NCBI GenBank assembly: GCA_045613765.1
Contig: JAZLBO010000012.1
Location: 1-64,000, forward strand
Direction: 5' to 3'
From: RGIG4097 sp045613765
Lineage (GTDB): Bacteria > Bacillota > Clostridia > Christensenellales > CAG-917
DNA: 64,000 nt
The notes under the pieces are model-generated. The model saw only the letters and a program-made list of their open reading frames with translations, searched no databases and was not told the DNA's origin. A program made the position numbers and the translations under genes. This document shows, one piece after another, positions 1 through 7,435 of this stretch. Each line of letters starts with the position of its first letter. The stretch's first letter is position 1.

Positions 1-103
1 GGATGATTTCGTAGCCGTAACGGTCACGATTCCACAATGAACCGAGGATAATAGTGGTTGAATTACCACGAATAAGGTCGGAATTGACGGATGAAATATC
101 CAT
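1..103 (-). CDS. PadR-family transcriptional regulator, N-terminal part (truncated by window edge)
   Basis: Reading leftward from the ATG at 103-101, the frame is open to the window edge and gives 34 residues, starting MDISSVNSDLIRGNSTTIIL and continuing GSLWNRDRYGYEII. The pattern of an N-terminal helix, then IILGSLW, then YGYEI is typical of the winged-helix domain of PadR regulators, which repress their targets in response to small molecules or stress. An AGGAG ribosome binding site lies at 118-114, at suitable spacing. A promoter and a palindrome overlap its upstream region, which fits autoregulation. Only the first third of the protein is visible, so the subfamily and the ligand cannot be judged. 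Confidence 0.8.
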   Translation of the reverse strand, partial: MDISSVNSDLIRGNSTTIILGSLWNRDRYGYEII

Positions 104-119
104 AACTGTTTTTCTCCTA

Positions 120-163
120 ATATACTACGTATATAAGAATATCATCTATTCTCAAAATGTCAA
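120..163 (-). promoter_or_regulatory. padR promoter with palindromic operator candidate
   Basis: On the minus strand TTGACA (163-158) is followed after 16 bp by TATTCT (141-136). Just downstream, at 120-134, lies a palindrome with arms ATATAC and GTATAT around a 3-bp centre, covering the expected transcription start. PadR proteins commonly repress their own genes from such dyads; autoregulation here is inference. The sequence around the -35 box is nearly identical to that of the recombinase promoter at 1307-1312. Confidence 0.6.
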
Positions 164-181
164 TATTTTGTAATACTTTTC

Positions 182-1255
182 TTAATTTTTCTCTTGTTTT
201 CGCAGTGTAACTGCCTTTGCGGCGCTCTTTCGTCTGTCTTCAGTGATTGCCGCATAGTGTTTCTTGGTTGTGTTGACGTCTTTATGTCCAAGGACGTCTG
301 CAACCATATATATGTCCCCGGTGGCACGATATAAGTTTGTGCCGTAAGTGCTACGCAGTTTGTGTGGGGATATTTTTTTCAAAGGAGCAGCGATCATTGC
401 GTACTTTTTGACAAGGTTTTCAACTGCACGGACTGAAATCCGTTTGATCTGTAAGGACAGGAACAGTGCATCTTTGTCATCAATATGCAGTTTTTGACTT
501 CTTTCTATGAGCGCCTTTCTTTCGCCTTCTATATAGTAGAGCAATGCTTCACGGACTTCCGTGCCAAAGTAGAGAATTGCACGGTTGCCACCCTTTCTTG
601 TGACCGTAAAACCATTGGTGTCAAAGTCAATATCACTTAAATTTAAGCCAACACACTCACTAACACGGATACCTGTGCCAAGCAAGAGCGTCAAAATTGC
701 CACGTCTCTCGCTCTTGTGTTGAGCAAAATCTTTCTTTGATGCTCACTCATAGAGGTGCTTTCTTCGGCTGCATCAAGGATTTTGTCAATTTCTCGTGAT
801 TCAAGACGGATGATATCCTTTTCATGTTGCTTGGGCATCTTGATTTTGCTTGCGACATTTTGCGTCAACTTGTCTTTGTTGTAGAAATACTTGAAAAACG
901 TACGGACAGTCGACAGTTTTCTTGCTTTTCCTTTTTCGCCATTTGAAAATTCCTTGCCTTCAAACTCGTAGAAGGTCAAATATTCCAAAAATCCTTCAAG
1001 ATGCAGAAGGGTAATTCCTTCAAGGTCACGTAATTCAATATTTTTTGGATCTTTTTTGAGCCTAAATATTGATACTCTTTTGACTAAATAGTCAAAAAAT
1101 ATGCGCAAGTCATAGGCGTAATTAAGGCGAGTTAATGATGTGGTTTGTGATTCAATACCAATAAAAAACTCCTCGCAAAAATCGGGCAAGTCATCACGAA
1201 TGCCCAATAGTTTTCTCGTTGTTTCTTTATCTCGTTCCTTAAAATAATCTGCCAT
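182..1255 (-). CDS. Tyrosine site-specific recombinase (XerC/XerD-like)
   Basis: This 357-aa protein has the two-domain plan of tyrosine recombinases: an N-terminal SAM-like DNA-binding domain (about residues 25-130) and a C-terminal catalytic domain. The full catalytic set is visible: R197 in GTGIRVSE, K221, H298 and R301 in SPHKLRST, H324 in LGHKDV, and the nucleophile Y334 in KKHYAAI. Such enzymes cut and rejoin DNA through a 3'-phosphotyrosine intermediate, either resolving chromosome dimers or integrating elements. It is longer than XerC/XerD (about 300 aa), with an extended N-terminus, and resembles stand-alone Xer-like enzymes of Clostridia. No phage or integrative-element genes are beside it, so I do not call it a phage integrase. 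It has its own consensus promoter, and the ribosome binding site (AAAGAG) is weak. It lies between a PadR gene and the spoIIA operon. Confidence 0.9.
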   Translation of the reverse strand: MADYFKERDKETTRKLLGIRDDLPDFCEEFFIGIESQTTSLTRLNYAYDLRIFFDYLVKRVSIFRLKKDPKNIELRDLEGITLLHLEGFLEYLTFYEFEGKEFSNGEKGKARKLSTVRTFFKYFYNKDKLTQNVASKIKMPKQHEKDIIRLESREIDKILDAAEESTSMSEHQRKILLNTRARDVAILTLLLGTGIRVSECVGLNLSDIDFDTNGFTVTRKGGNRAILYFGTEVREALLYYIEGERKALIERSQKLHIDDKDALFLSLQIKRISVRAVENLVKKYAMIAAPLKKISPHKLRSTYGTNLYRATGDIYMVADVLGHKDVNTTKKHYAAITEDRRKSAAKAVTLRKQEKN

Positions 1256-1283
1256 ACAATTTGCTCTTTATAATATCAATAAT

Positions 1284-1312
1284 ATTATAACAAACTATTC
1301 GCAAAATGTCAA
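1284..1312 (-). promoter_or_regulatory. Consensus promoter of the recombinase gene
   Basis: On the minus strand TTGACA (1312-1307) and TATAAT (1289-1284) are separated by 17 bp, a perfect sigma-A-type match. The predicted start lies near 1277, about 22 nt before the ATG. The stretch from ATATTGACATTTTG through GAATAG is shared, with one base change, with the promoter of the padR gene. Confidence 0.8.
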
Positions 1313-1462
1313 TATTGTAATGGTGTCAAACCACAATATTTTGACCGTAAAAATTGTGGGGAAGTGGTATATGTAGTGTTTCAAGCGATTGCGAAAATTT
1401 TTATGTTGTAAATGTTTTTCCTGTTCATTTGGCAAGGTCTGTGCCAATTTTTGTTTTTTGAC

Positions 1463-1493
1463 AAAAAAATATCGCAAGGAGCCTTGCGATATT
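1463..1493 (-). terminator. Rho-independent terminator of the spoIIA operon
   Basis: A perfect 12-bp inverted repeat (1468-1479 with 1482-1493) is followed on the minus strand by a run of T (A at 1463-1469 on the plus strand). It lies about 50 bp after the sigF stop codon, in the right orientation to end the spoIIA transcript. Confidence 0.9.
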
Positions 1494-1544
1494 CCTTTTG
1501 CGATTCAATAAGTTGTTTTTAAGAAGATTTGACTGAACAGCATT

Positions 1545-2267
1545 TCAAATTGAATCGTCAAAGTTTTGTTTGATTTTTGTCAAGATTTTGTTTTCAAGCC
1601 TACTGACTTGCACTTGTGACACGCCAAGTTCATTTGCCACGTCACTTTGAGTTTTATCTCTAAAGTAGCGCAAAATTATAATTTTTCGCTCCCTTTCGGG
1701 CAGTTTTGTAATGGCATCTTTGATGATAAGTTTGTTTAGATCATTTTCTGGGGTGTTTTTGTCTGCAATTTTATCGCCCAAGGTCAAGTCATCATCGTCA
1801 TCAATTGTTTCGTTTAGGGATAGCACCATTTTTGATGTGTCAAGTGCCAAGACAATATCCCCTGTGTCACACTCAAATACTTGTGCAAGTTCTTCAACGG
1901 TAGGGGTGGGGTTGCCGGCTTTTTCTTGCTGATCGGTGTACGCAGAGATTTTGTAGGCAAGTGTTTTTGAAAATCTCGACACTTTGACTGCACCATCATC
2001 ACGAAGAAATCTTTTGATTTCCCCTGTAATCATTGGAACGGCGTATGTGGAAAATCTGACACTAAAAGTGTCATCAAATCCCATCATGGCTTTTGTGAAA
2101 CCCATTGCACCTAGTTGCATAAGGTCATCATATTCCAATCTGCCTTTGAAACGTTTGACAATAGACTTTATCAAAGGCATATTTTCTTGTATTAGTTTTT
2201 CTTTGGCATTGTCATCACCCGCCTGCGCCTGTTTGATCAGGGCAAGGGTTTCTTCGTGGCTTAACAT
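1545..2267 (-). CDS. sigF: Sporulation RNA polymerase sigma factor, SigF type
   Basis: This 240-aa protein has sigma-70 region 2 (core binding and -10 recognition, about residues 25-95, including the YDDLMQLGAMGF and RFSTYA segments), region 3, and region 4 with a helix-turn-helix near the C-terminus (SDVANELGVSQVQVSRLE). It is the third gene of spoIIAA-spoIIAB-sigF, so it is SigF, the first forespore-specific sigma factor, and not its relative SigG. Its start overlaps the end of spoIIAB by 7 bp and has no strong ribosome binding site, which suggests translational coupling to the anti-sigma factor and so a fixed ratio of the two. The length is close to other SigF proteins (about 250 aa). A strong terminator follows. 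Confidence 0.95.
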   Translation of the reverse strand: MLSHEETLALIKQAQAGDDNAKEKLIQENMPLIKSIVKRFKGRLEYDDLMQLGAMGFTKAMMGFDDTFSVRFSTYAVPMITGEIKRFLRDDGAVKVSRFSKTLAYKISAYTDQQEKAGNPTPTVEELAQVFECDTGDIVLALDTSKMVLSLNETIDDDDDLTLGDKIADKNTPENDLNKLIIKDAITKLPERERKIIILRYFRDKTQSDVANELGVSQVQVSRLENKILTKIKQNFDDSI

Positions 2268-2680
2268 ACGCCAAATCGCTTTGTCATAGTCACTGACGTG
2301 CCTTGCCCAAGGGTTGAAATAATCTCGACGCTATCCATAAAAGTTTCCATAATTGTGAAACCCATGCCACTTCGTTCATCTCCACCACTTGTGTACATTG
2401 GCGTTCTTGCCATTTCGACGTCTTCAATACCTTTGCCGTTGTCACTTATAGTGACAGATAAGGTATTTTCATTGATGCTTGCAGATATTGAGATGATTCC
2501 ATTGCCGTTTTCGTACGCGTGCACAACGCAATTGGTCACGGCTTCACTGATTGCAGTCTTCAAATCACTGATCTCCTCGATGGTGGGGGAAAGTGGAAGG
2601 ATAAAAGAAGATAGGGTATTTCTTGCAAAGGCCTCGTTTTCGCCTATTGCAGGTATTTGCATTTTGAAATAGTTATTCAT
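2261..2680 (-). CDS. spoIIAB: Anti-sigma F factor / serine kinase SpoIIAB
   Basis: SpoIIAB binds SigF and holds it inactive, and phosphorylates SpoIIAA. This 139-aa protein is a GHKL-fold ATPase: the N box lies in ISEAVTNCVVHAYE, the G1 box in DNGKGI and the G2 region in ERSGMGFTIMETFMD. All three closely follow known SpoIIAB proteins. The frame is open upstream to 2728, but I choose the ATG at 2680 because an AAGGAGT site precedes it and the protein then begins MNNYFKMQIPA, matching the family. It lies 10 bp after spoIIAA and overlaps sigF. Confidence 0.95.
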   Translation of the reverse strand: MNNYFKMQIPAIGENEAFARNTLSSFILPLSPTIEEISDLKTAISEAVTNCVVHAYENGNGIISISASINENTLSVTISDNGKGIEDVEMARTPMYTSGGDERSGMGFTIMETFMDSVEIISTLGQGTSVTMTKRFGVC

Positions 2681-2690
2681 AATCAACTCC

Positions 2691-2990
2691 TTATATTTTT
2701 GGACAGAGAGAATATACGCCACTTGCACGGAAAATTTTATCTACGTGGGCGGGTACGTTTTGCAGTAGAAGTTCAACGTTGTTGTCCTTGAGCCTTTTAT
2801 ATCTTCCAAATATTAAGCCCAAACCGGTGCTGTCAATAAAGGAAACATCCTTAAAGTCAAAGATAACGGCACGAAGTCCTTGCCTTGAGATGAGATTGTC
2901 AATGTCGCTACGGATTTTTTTGACGTAGTAATCATCAATATCTCCAATAAATTTAATGTAAAGATTATCAAATTGAAATTTATGCTTCAC
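2691..2990 (-). CDS. spoIIAA: Anti-anti-sigma factor SpoIIAA
   Basis: This 99-aa STAS-domain protein is the SpoIIAB antagonist. When dephosphorylated it binds SpoIIAB and frees SigF in the forespore. The phosphorylation site is S54 in the motif FIDSTGLG. It starts with GTG at 2990, preceded by GGAGG at good spacing. It is shorter than the Bacillus protein (about 117 aa), mainly at the C-terminus. It opens the spoIIA operon. In relatives this operon is transcribed by SigH; the upstream DNA (3000-3100) holds AGGAAATTT but no convincing -10 partner, so I do not mark a promoter. The phosphatase SpoIIE must be encoded elsewhere. Confidence 0.93.
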   Translation of the reverse strand: MKHKFQFDNLYIKFIGDIDDYYVKKIRSDIDNLISRQGLRAVIFDFKDVSFIDSTGLGLIFGRYKRLKDNNVELLLQNVPAHVDKIFRASGVYSLCPKI

Positions 2991-3113
2991 TTTTGAGCCC
3001 TCCGTGTATATAATAAATAAGAAAAATACCCTTGCATTAAGAAAGATTGTCGCAATTTGGGAGATATCAAAGAAAAAGAATAAAAATTTCCTAAAAAATT
3101 GTGTGAAAAATTG

Positions 3114-3142
3114 TTGACAAGTTTTTCAACTTATTGTATATT
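3114..3142 (+). promoter_or_regulatory. Promoter of the tRNA operon
   Basis: TTGACA (3114-3119), a 17-bp spacer and TATATT (3137-3142) lie 22 bp before the first tRNA, giving a typical sigma-A promoter for a stable-RNA operon. Confidence 0.85.
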
Positions 3143-3164
3143 GTAAAAGTCGTGAAAATCCCCT

Positions 3165-3241
3165 CGGGGTGTGGCGCAGTTTGGTAGCGCACTTGCTTTG
3201 GGAGCAAGGGGCCGGAAGTTCAAATCTTCTCACCCCGACCA
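3165..3241 (+). tRNA. tRNA-Pro (TGG)
   Basis: The cloverleaf has acceptor arms CGGGGTG and CACCCCG, a D arm GCGC/GCGC, an anticodon stem CTTGC/GCAAG with loop TTTGGGA (anticodon TGG), and a T arm GGAAG/CTTCT. CCA is encoded at 3239-3241. It is the first gene of a six-tRNA operon. Confidence 0.95.
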
Positions 3242-3266
3242 ATATCACGAGTAAGCCGAAAGATTC

Positions 3267-3343
3267 GGGCCTTTAGCTCAGTTGGTTAGAGCGGTCGGCT
3301 CATAACCGATTGGTCCGCGGTTCGAGTCCGTGAAGGCCCACCA
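3267..3343 (+). tRNA. tRNA with CAT anticodon (Ile2 or elongator Met)
   Basis: The acceptor arm GGGCCTT pairs with AAGGCCC and CCA is encoded. The anticodon loop is CTCATAA. The loop and the TTAGCTCAGTTGGTTAGAGC segment are like those of bacterial tRNA-Ile2, whose C34 is changed to lysidine by TilS, but clostridial elongator tRNA-Met is also similar. It is not an initiator tRNA, because the anticodon stem lacks three G-C pairs and the 1:72 position is paired. A TilS/TFAM-type classifier would decide. Confidence 0.9.
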
Positions 3344-3362
3344 TTAAAAAATACAAAAGTAT

Positions 3363-3439
3363 GGCCCGGTAGTACAGTTGGTTAGTACGCCAGCCTGTCA
3401 CGCTGGAGGTCAGGGGTTCGAGCCCCCTTCGGGTCGCCA
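3363..3439 (+). tRNA. tRNA-Asp (GTC)
   Basis: The acceptor GGCCCGG pairs with TCGGGTC (two G-T pairs). The anticodon stem is CCAGC/GCTGG with loop CTGTCAC. Discriminator base G73 is the usual aspartate identity element, and CCA is encoded at 3437-3439. Confidence 0.95.
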
Positions 3440-3443
3440 AAAT

Positions 3444-3476
3444 AAATGAGGCAGTGATAAACTCGCTGCCTCATTT
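3444..3476 (+). other. Strong hairpin between tRNA-Asp and tRNA-Phe
   Basis: An 11-bp perfect inverted repeat (3444-3454 with 3466-3476, AAATGAGGCAG) has an 11-nt loop. No T-run follows, so it is not a standard terminator. It may guide tRNA processing or reduce readthrough within the operon. Confidence 0.6.
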
Positions 3477-3489
3477 AACACCAAAACTA

Positions 3490-3565
3490 GCCTCGGTAGC
3501 TCAGTTGGTAGAGCAGGGGACTGAAAATCCCCGTGTCGGTGGTTCAAGTCCGCCCCGAGGCACCA
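3490..3565 (+). tRNA. tRNA-Phe (GAA)
   Basis: The acceptor GCCTCGG pairs with CCGAGGC. The anticodon stem GGGGA/TCCCC carries loop CTGAAAA (anticodon GAA), the T arm is GGTGG/CCGCC, and CCA is encoded at 3563-3565. Confidence 0.95.
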
Positions 3566-3573
3566 TCAATAAT

Positions 3574-3649
3574 GCTAGTGTAGCTCAGTCGGTAGAGCAG
3601 CTGATTTGTAATCAGCAGGTCGGGGGTTCAAGTCCGTCCACTAGCTCCA
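3574..3649 (+). tRNA. tRNA-Thr (TGT)
   Basis: The acceptor GCTAGTG pairs with CACTAGC. The anticodon stem GCTGA/TCAGC carries loop TTTGTAA (anticodon TGT), and CCA is encoded. The T stem is GGGGG/CCGTC and contains one G-G mismatch and one G-T pair, which is unusual and is noted as a finding. Confidence 0.92.
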
Positions 3650-3652
3650 TCT

Positions 3653-3737
<85 letters not shown>

Positions 3738-3739
3738 AG

Positions 3740-3768
3740 AAAATCCAAGTCGAATGAATTGGGTTTTT
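3740..3768 (+). terminator. tRNA operon terminator, first (weakened) copy
   Basis: AAAATCCAA (3740-3748) can pair with TTGGGTTTT (3759-3767), followed by more T. A base change (GAATTGG instead of GACTTGG in the second copy) opens the inner stem and leaves a 10-nt loop, so it should terminate less well than the downstream copy. Confidence 0.65.
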
Positions 3769-3918
3769 CTTTTGGGGTGGGAAAAGGTGGATTAGGCATC
3801 TATGATGCCGTATTGCAATACTTTGTATTGCACGAACCACCTTTCGGTGGTGGCGCGAAGTGCTTTATGCACAAGTGCCACACTTCGCTATTATACGAAT
3901 CCACCCCCTCCCACCAAG

Positions 3919-3950
3919 AAAATCCAAGTCGAATGACTTGGGTTTTCCTT
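3919..3950 (+). terminator. tRNA operon terminator, second (intact) copy
   Basis: The 12-bp stem AAAATCCAAGTC / GACTTGGGTTTT (3919-3930 with 3935-3946, one T-G pair) with a GAAT loop is followed by TTTTCCTTTT. It is the better formed of the two duplicated terminators. Confidence 0.75.
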
Positions 3951-4149
3951 TTGGGGTGGGAAAGGTGGATTAGGCATCTATGATGCCGTTTACAATACTT
4001 TGTATTGTACGAACCACTTTTCGGTTATGGCGCTTGAGCAATAACGCAAGCTTCGGCTCTTCGCTATTACGAGTATTTATTTTCATTGACATGATTTGTG
4101 CCATCAACTATAATTTGGATATATAAACGTATAAATTTATGGATATGTT

Positions 4150-4602
4150 ATGGATTTGATCATAAGAAAATTTTCAATAAATGATTTAGACTCATTATAT
4201 TCGTTGTTGTCTGATGAAGATGTGATGAGATACATTGAGCCCGTTTTTACAAAAGAAAAAACTGAGCAGTTTCTTACGTCTGCAGGACTTTCTGAAAATC
4301 CCTTGATTTATGCCGTTGATAACGATGGACGGTTTATTGGGTATGTAATTTTTCATCCCTTTGATGAGGACAGTATTGAGATTGGATGGGTGTTGCACAA
4401 AAAGTTTTGGGGCAAGGGATATGCCCAAAAATTGACTGAAATGCTTGTGAATAAAACCTTTTCACTTAATAAAGACGCAATAATTGAGTGTTCGGCAGAC
4501 CAATGTGTCACAAAGCACATTGCCAATAAGTTTGGATTCGAATATTTGGGCGAATTTGACGGACTTTATAGATTTGTATTGAGATATAGTAGTCAAATTT
4601 AG
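4150..4602 (+). CDS. GNAT family N-acetyltransferase (RimJ/RimL-like)
   Basis: This 150-aa single-domain protein has the GNAT fold. It opens with MDLIIRKFSINDLDSLYSLL, where conserved strand beta-1 runs into alpha-1. The acetyl-CoA pyrophosphate loop is seen as a variant of Q/R-x-x-G-x-G/A in KKFWGKGYAQKL (about residues 89-100), and the C-terminus carries ANKFGFEYLGEFDG, as in the RimJ/RimL branch. The predicted reaction is transfer of acetyl from acetyl-CoA to an amine; the substrate cannot be told. It stands alone between the tRNA operon and a membrane protein gene. There is no clear ribosome binding site before the ATG, and an in-frame ATG is not available further upstream. Confidence 0.85.
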   Translation: MDLIIRKFSINDLDSLYSLLSDEDVMRYIEPVFTKEKTEQFLTSAGLSENPLIYAVDNDGRFIGYVIFHPFDEDSIEIGWVLHKKFWGKGYAQKLTEMLVNKTFSLNKDAIIECSADQCVTKHIANKFGFEYLGEFDGLYRFVLRYSSQI

Positions 4603-4679
4603 CAGTTGATTTGAAAATAGGTTGAAAAATTTTATATTTTATTGTAAAATATAATCAGTTAATTTTGGAGGTAGTGGAT

Positions 4680-5456
4680 ATGCTTGAATGGTTGAGATTT
4701 CCAAAAACAATATTTGCAGCAAAGAAAACCCTGCAAGACATAAAAAACTATTGTTTCGCATTTCAAATTGTTACGGCACTCGTGTCCATAGGATATTTTA
4801 TTTACGCTCTTTGCACAGGCACAGGTTTGCTTTGGGCAAATGCTTTGTCACTTTCTCTCATTGTTGTATTCAATATTATTAGATTTACAACAAGAGAAGT
4901 GCCCGAAAAGAGATCAAATAGAAAGACTCTCAAAAAGGTTTACAGATGGATACATATTCTCATCAAGGCTTTCACTTTGGCTGTTATGTTGTATGGCGTA
5001 TATTCTGCAGCATCAACGGCTATGACCAATAAATTCTTTGCATTTACCATCATTTATGCAAGTATTATGGTTATGATGTGGATCATCCAACTCGTCCTTG
5101 AGGTGCTCATTGACCTTCTTGATGCAAAGATTGATTATATTAGCAAGGAATTCCAAAAGGATCTTGAGCCTATTATGGAAGAACACGTTGGTCCTGTGCT
5201 TAACAAAGTGAATGCAGTCGTTGAAGTAAAAGAAAGACTTGAGGTCAAGGCAGAGGCTTTGAGTGACAAAACACACGAAGTCATTGACAATATCGCACGT
5301 CCTTTGAAGGGCTTTGCAGACTCAATCAAGCGTAAACTTGAATCAAAGAATGCATCAACTGCCGAACAGCTTCCAGAAAGCACTGAAAGTGCCGAAGATG
5401 TCAAACTTATAGTGGCCGATACAATTGCAGTAGAAGGCGAAGTGCAAGAAGACTAA
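4680..5456 (+). CDS. Four-span membrane protein with charged C-terminal tail, function unknown
   Basis: The ATG at 4680 follows GGAGG (4667-4671), so I use it and not the TTG at 4665. The protein has 258 aa. Hydrophobic segments suggest four membrane spans in two pairs: residues about 23-65 and about 85-145. The remainder (about 145-258) is a soluble, charged, probably helical or coiled-coil tail ending in an acidic stretch. No family motif is recognised. The gene is single, with its own terminator 20 bp downstream. A role as a membrane scaffold would fit the layout but is speculation. Confidence 0.8.
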   Translation: MLEWLRFPKTIFAAKKTLQDIKNYCFAFQIVTALVSIGYFIYALCTGTGLLWANALSLSLIVVFNIIRFTTREVPEKRSNRKTLKKVYRWIHILIKAFTLAVMLYGVYSAASTAMTNKFFAFTIIYASIMVMMWIIQLVLEVLIDLLDAKIDYISKEFQKDLEPIMEEHVGPVLNKVNAVVEVKERLEVKAEALSDKTHEVIDNIARPLKGFADSIKRKLESKNASTAEQLPESTESAEDVKLIVADTIAVEGEVQED

Positions 5457-5476
5457 AACCAAGATATTTTATAAGG

Positions 5477-5501
5477 AAACACCACCTTGTGGTGTTTTTT
5501 T
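5477..5501 (+). terminator. Rho-independent terminator
   Basis: The stem AAACACCAC / GTGGTGTTT (5477-5485 with 5489-5497) with loop CTT is followed by a T-run to 5501. It ends the membrane protein gene at 4680-5456. Confidence 0.92.
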
Positions 5502-5595
5502 ATTTGAAAATACATAAAATTATTATATACGCGTGAAAAAATAGTTGGCAAAATTTGGGTTGAATATTATAATCATACCAAAGGAGAATTTTATT

Positions 5596-6822
5596 ATGAA
5601 AAAGACTACTATGCAAAAATATGCTCGCTTGATTGCAAGAAAGGGCATCAACGTCCAAAAAGGACAAGAAGTTATGGTGTTTGCATCTCTCGATCAACCT
5701 GAATTTGTCAAAATGGTTGTTGAAGAATGTTATCGCGCAGGTGCAGGCAAAGTTATCGTTGAATGGGATTATCAACCCATTACAAAACTCAACTATCGTT
5801 ATCGCAGTTTGAAGACACTTTCAACAGTTGAAAAGTGGGAAGTTGCACGTCTTGAACATCGTCTTGAAGTGCTTCCTGCAATGATTTACATTGAAAGTGA
5901 TGATCCAGACGGACTCAAGGGCATCAATCAAGAAAAGATGGCAAAATCACAACAAGCAAGATATCCCATCATCAAGCCTTTCCGTGACAAAATGGACAAC
6001 AAGTATCAATGGTGTATTGCAGCAGCCCCCGGCGAAGCATGGGCAAAGAAGGTTTTCCCCGGCTTGAAGAAGAATCAAGCAATCGAAAAACTTTGGGAAG
6101 CAATCCTTTATACATCACGTGCAGACGGAGATGATCCTATCAAGGCATGGGACGAACATAATGCAGATATTCACGCAAGATGCAAGTTCTTGAACGATTT
6201 GGGCATTGCAGAATTGCACTATAAATCATCAAACGGCACAGATTTCACAGTTGGACTCATTGAAGATGGTTTGTTCTGTGGTGGATGCGAAGACACTCTT
6301 GGTGGCGTTACATACAATCCCAATATTCCCAGTGAAGAAGTGTTTACTTCACCTATGAAAGGCAAGGCAGAAGGTGTTGTTGTATCAACACGTCCTTTGT
6401 CATACCGTGGCGAAGTCATTGAAAACTTCTCAATTAGATTTGAAAAAGGCAAGGCAGTTGAAGTTCATGCAGAAAGAAATGAAGAACTTTTGAAATCTAT
6501 GATTTCAATGGACGATACAGCAGGTTATCTTGGCGAAGTTGCCCTTGTGCCTTATGATAGTCCTATTAGAAATAGTGAAATTACATTTTTCAATACATTG
6601 TTTGATGAAAATGCTTGCTGTCACCTTGCACTCGGTGCAGGTTTCAACAACTGCCTTAAAGACTACGACAAATACACTCTTGAAGAATGTACTGAAAAAG
6701 GTGTCAATGACTCAATGATCCACGTTGACTTTATGATCGGCAGTGAAGATCTTGCAATTGACGCAATCACACGTGATGGCAAGACTGTTGCAATCTTCCG
6801 TGACGGAAATTGGGCATTTTAG
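5596..6822 (+). CDS. Aminopeptidase, M29 family (AmpS/PepS-type)
   Basis: This 408-aa protein is a cytosolic metallo-aminopeptidase that removes N-terminal residues from peptides with two metal ions. The start at 5596 is chosen because AAAGGAG precedes it; an earlier in-frame ATG at 5545 has no such site. Family landmarks are GTDFTVGL, the glutamate-bearing segments around GGVTYNPNIPSEEVFTSP and AGYLGEVALVP, the histidine in CCHLALGAGF and the late HVDFMIG-SEDLAID with its His and Asp ligands. The length matches M29 enzymes (about 410 aa). It precedes a GNAT gene by 10 bp, and the two probably share a transcript ending at 7345-7375. Confidence 0.92.
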   Translation: MKKTTMQKYARLIARKGINVQKGQEVMVFASLDQPEFVKMVVEECYRAGAGKVIVEWDYQPITKLNYRYRSLKTLSTVEKWEVARLEHRLEVLPAMIYIESDDPDGLKGINQEKMAKSQQARYPIIKPFRDKMDNKYQWCIAAAPGEAWAKKVFPGLKKNQAIEKLWEAILYTSRADGDDPIKAWDEHNADIHARCKFLNDLGIAELHYKSSNGTDFTVGLIEDGLFCGGCEDTLGGVTYNPNIPSEEVFTSPMKGKAEGVVVSTRPLSYRGEVIENFSIRFEKGKAVEVHAERNEELLKSMISMDDTAGYLGEVALVPYDSPIRNSEITFFNTLFDENACCHLALGAGFNNCLKDYDKYTLEECTEKGVNDSMIHVDFMIGSEDLAIDAITRDGKTVAIFRDGNWAF

Positions 6823-6832
6823 GCTATAGTAT

Positions 6833-7303
6833 ATGAAAGTTCGTTTTGCAGAAGAAAAGGATATTGCTCGTATAGGCGAATTGCTTGTCCAAATTGGTGG
6901 TTTGCATCACACGGCAAGGCCGGATATTTTCAATCCTGCAACACCAAAATTTGGTGCTGATGATTTGAAAGAAATTTTTGAATCGCCAGAGAAGTTTGTT
7001 TTCGTTGCAGTTGATGACAATGATGTGGTGCAAGGGCATCTGTTTTGTCACACTCGTGAAAGTGACGGACAGGGTGTTATTGCCAAAATCAAAACAATGT
7101 GGATTGAAGACCTTTGCGTTGATGAAAAGGTGCGTAACAGTGGTATAGGCACAATACTATTTGATGCAGTTGAAAAATTTGCAAAAGAACAACAGTGTGG
7201 CAGTATGACACTTAATGTTTGGAAATTCAACGAAGGTGCAAAACTTTTTTATGAAAAGAACGGAATGAGCATACAACGTTTTACTCTTGAAAAAAATATC
7301 TAA
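6833..7303 (+). CDS. GNAT family N-acetyltransferase
   Basis: This 156-aa protein has a complete GNAT domain: MKVRFAEEKDIARIGELL at the N-terminus, the core strand IEDLCVDEKVRNSGIGTILF with the acetyl-CoA-binding R-x-S-G-I-G loop (about residues 100-108), and the terminal motif NVWKFNEGAKLFYEKNGM. The last pattern (FYEKNGM) is common in small-molecule or peptide acetyltransferases of Firmicutes. It lies 10 bp after the M29 aminopeptidase and is probably cotranscribed with it. The substrate is unknown. Confidence 0.9.
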   Translation: MKVRFAEEKDIARIGELLVQIGGLHHTARPDIFNPATPKFGADDLKEIFESPEKFVFVAVDDNDVVQGHLFCHTRESDGQGVIAKIKTMWIEDLCVDEKVRNSGIGTILFDAVEKFAKEQQCGSMTLNVWKFNEGAKLFYEKNGMSIQRFTLEKNI

Positions 7304-7344
7304 AACGAAATTCTCATTTCAACAATAATCGTCAACAACTTTAG

Positions 7345-7375
7345 AACCATCTCTTTAGAGATGGTTTTCTTTTTG
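7345..7375 (+). terminator. Rho-independent terminator before the spoVA cluster
   Basis: AACCATCTC (7345-7353) and GAGATGGTT (7358-7366) form a 9-bp stem with a 4-nt loop, followed by TTTCTTTTT. It separates the aminopeptidase/GNAT unit from the sporulation genes. Confidence 0.92.
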
Positions 7376-7435
7376 CTTAAAATCAAATTGAATAAAAATC
7401 ATCATATTGTAAACAATATTTTTATGGATATAACT

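Noticed and set aside
182..1255. Phage or integrative-element integrase
   Set aside because: No phage, conjugation or att-like structure is next to it; neighbours are a regulator and the spoIIA operon. A chromosomal Xer-like role is at least as likely.
1295..1477. Open frame of 60 codons on the minus strand
   Set aside because: It begins inside the spoIIA terminator stem and ends within the -35 region of the recombinase promoter, has no ribosome binding site and no coding character.
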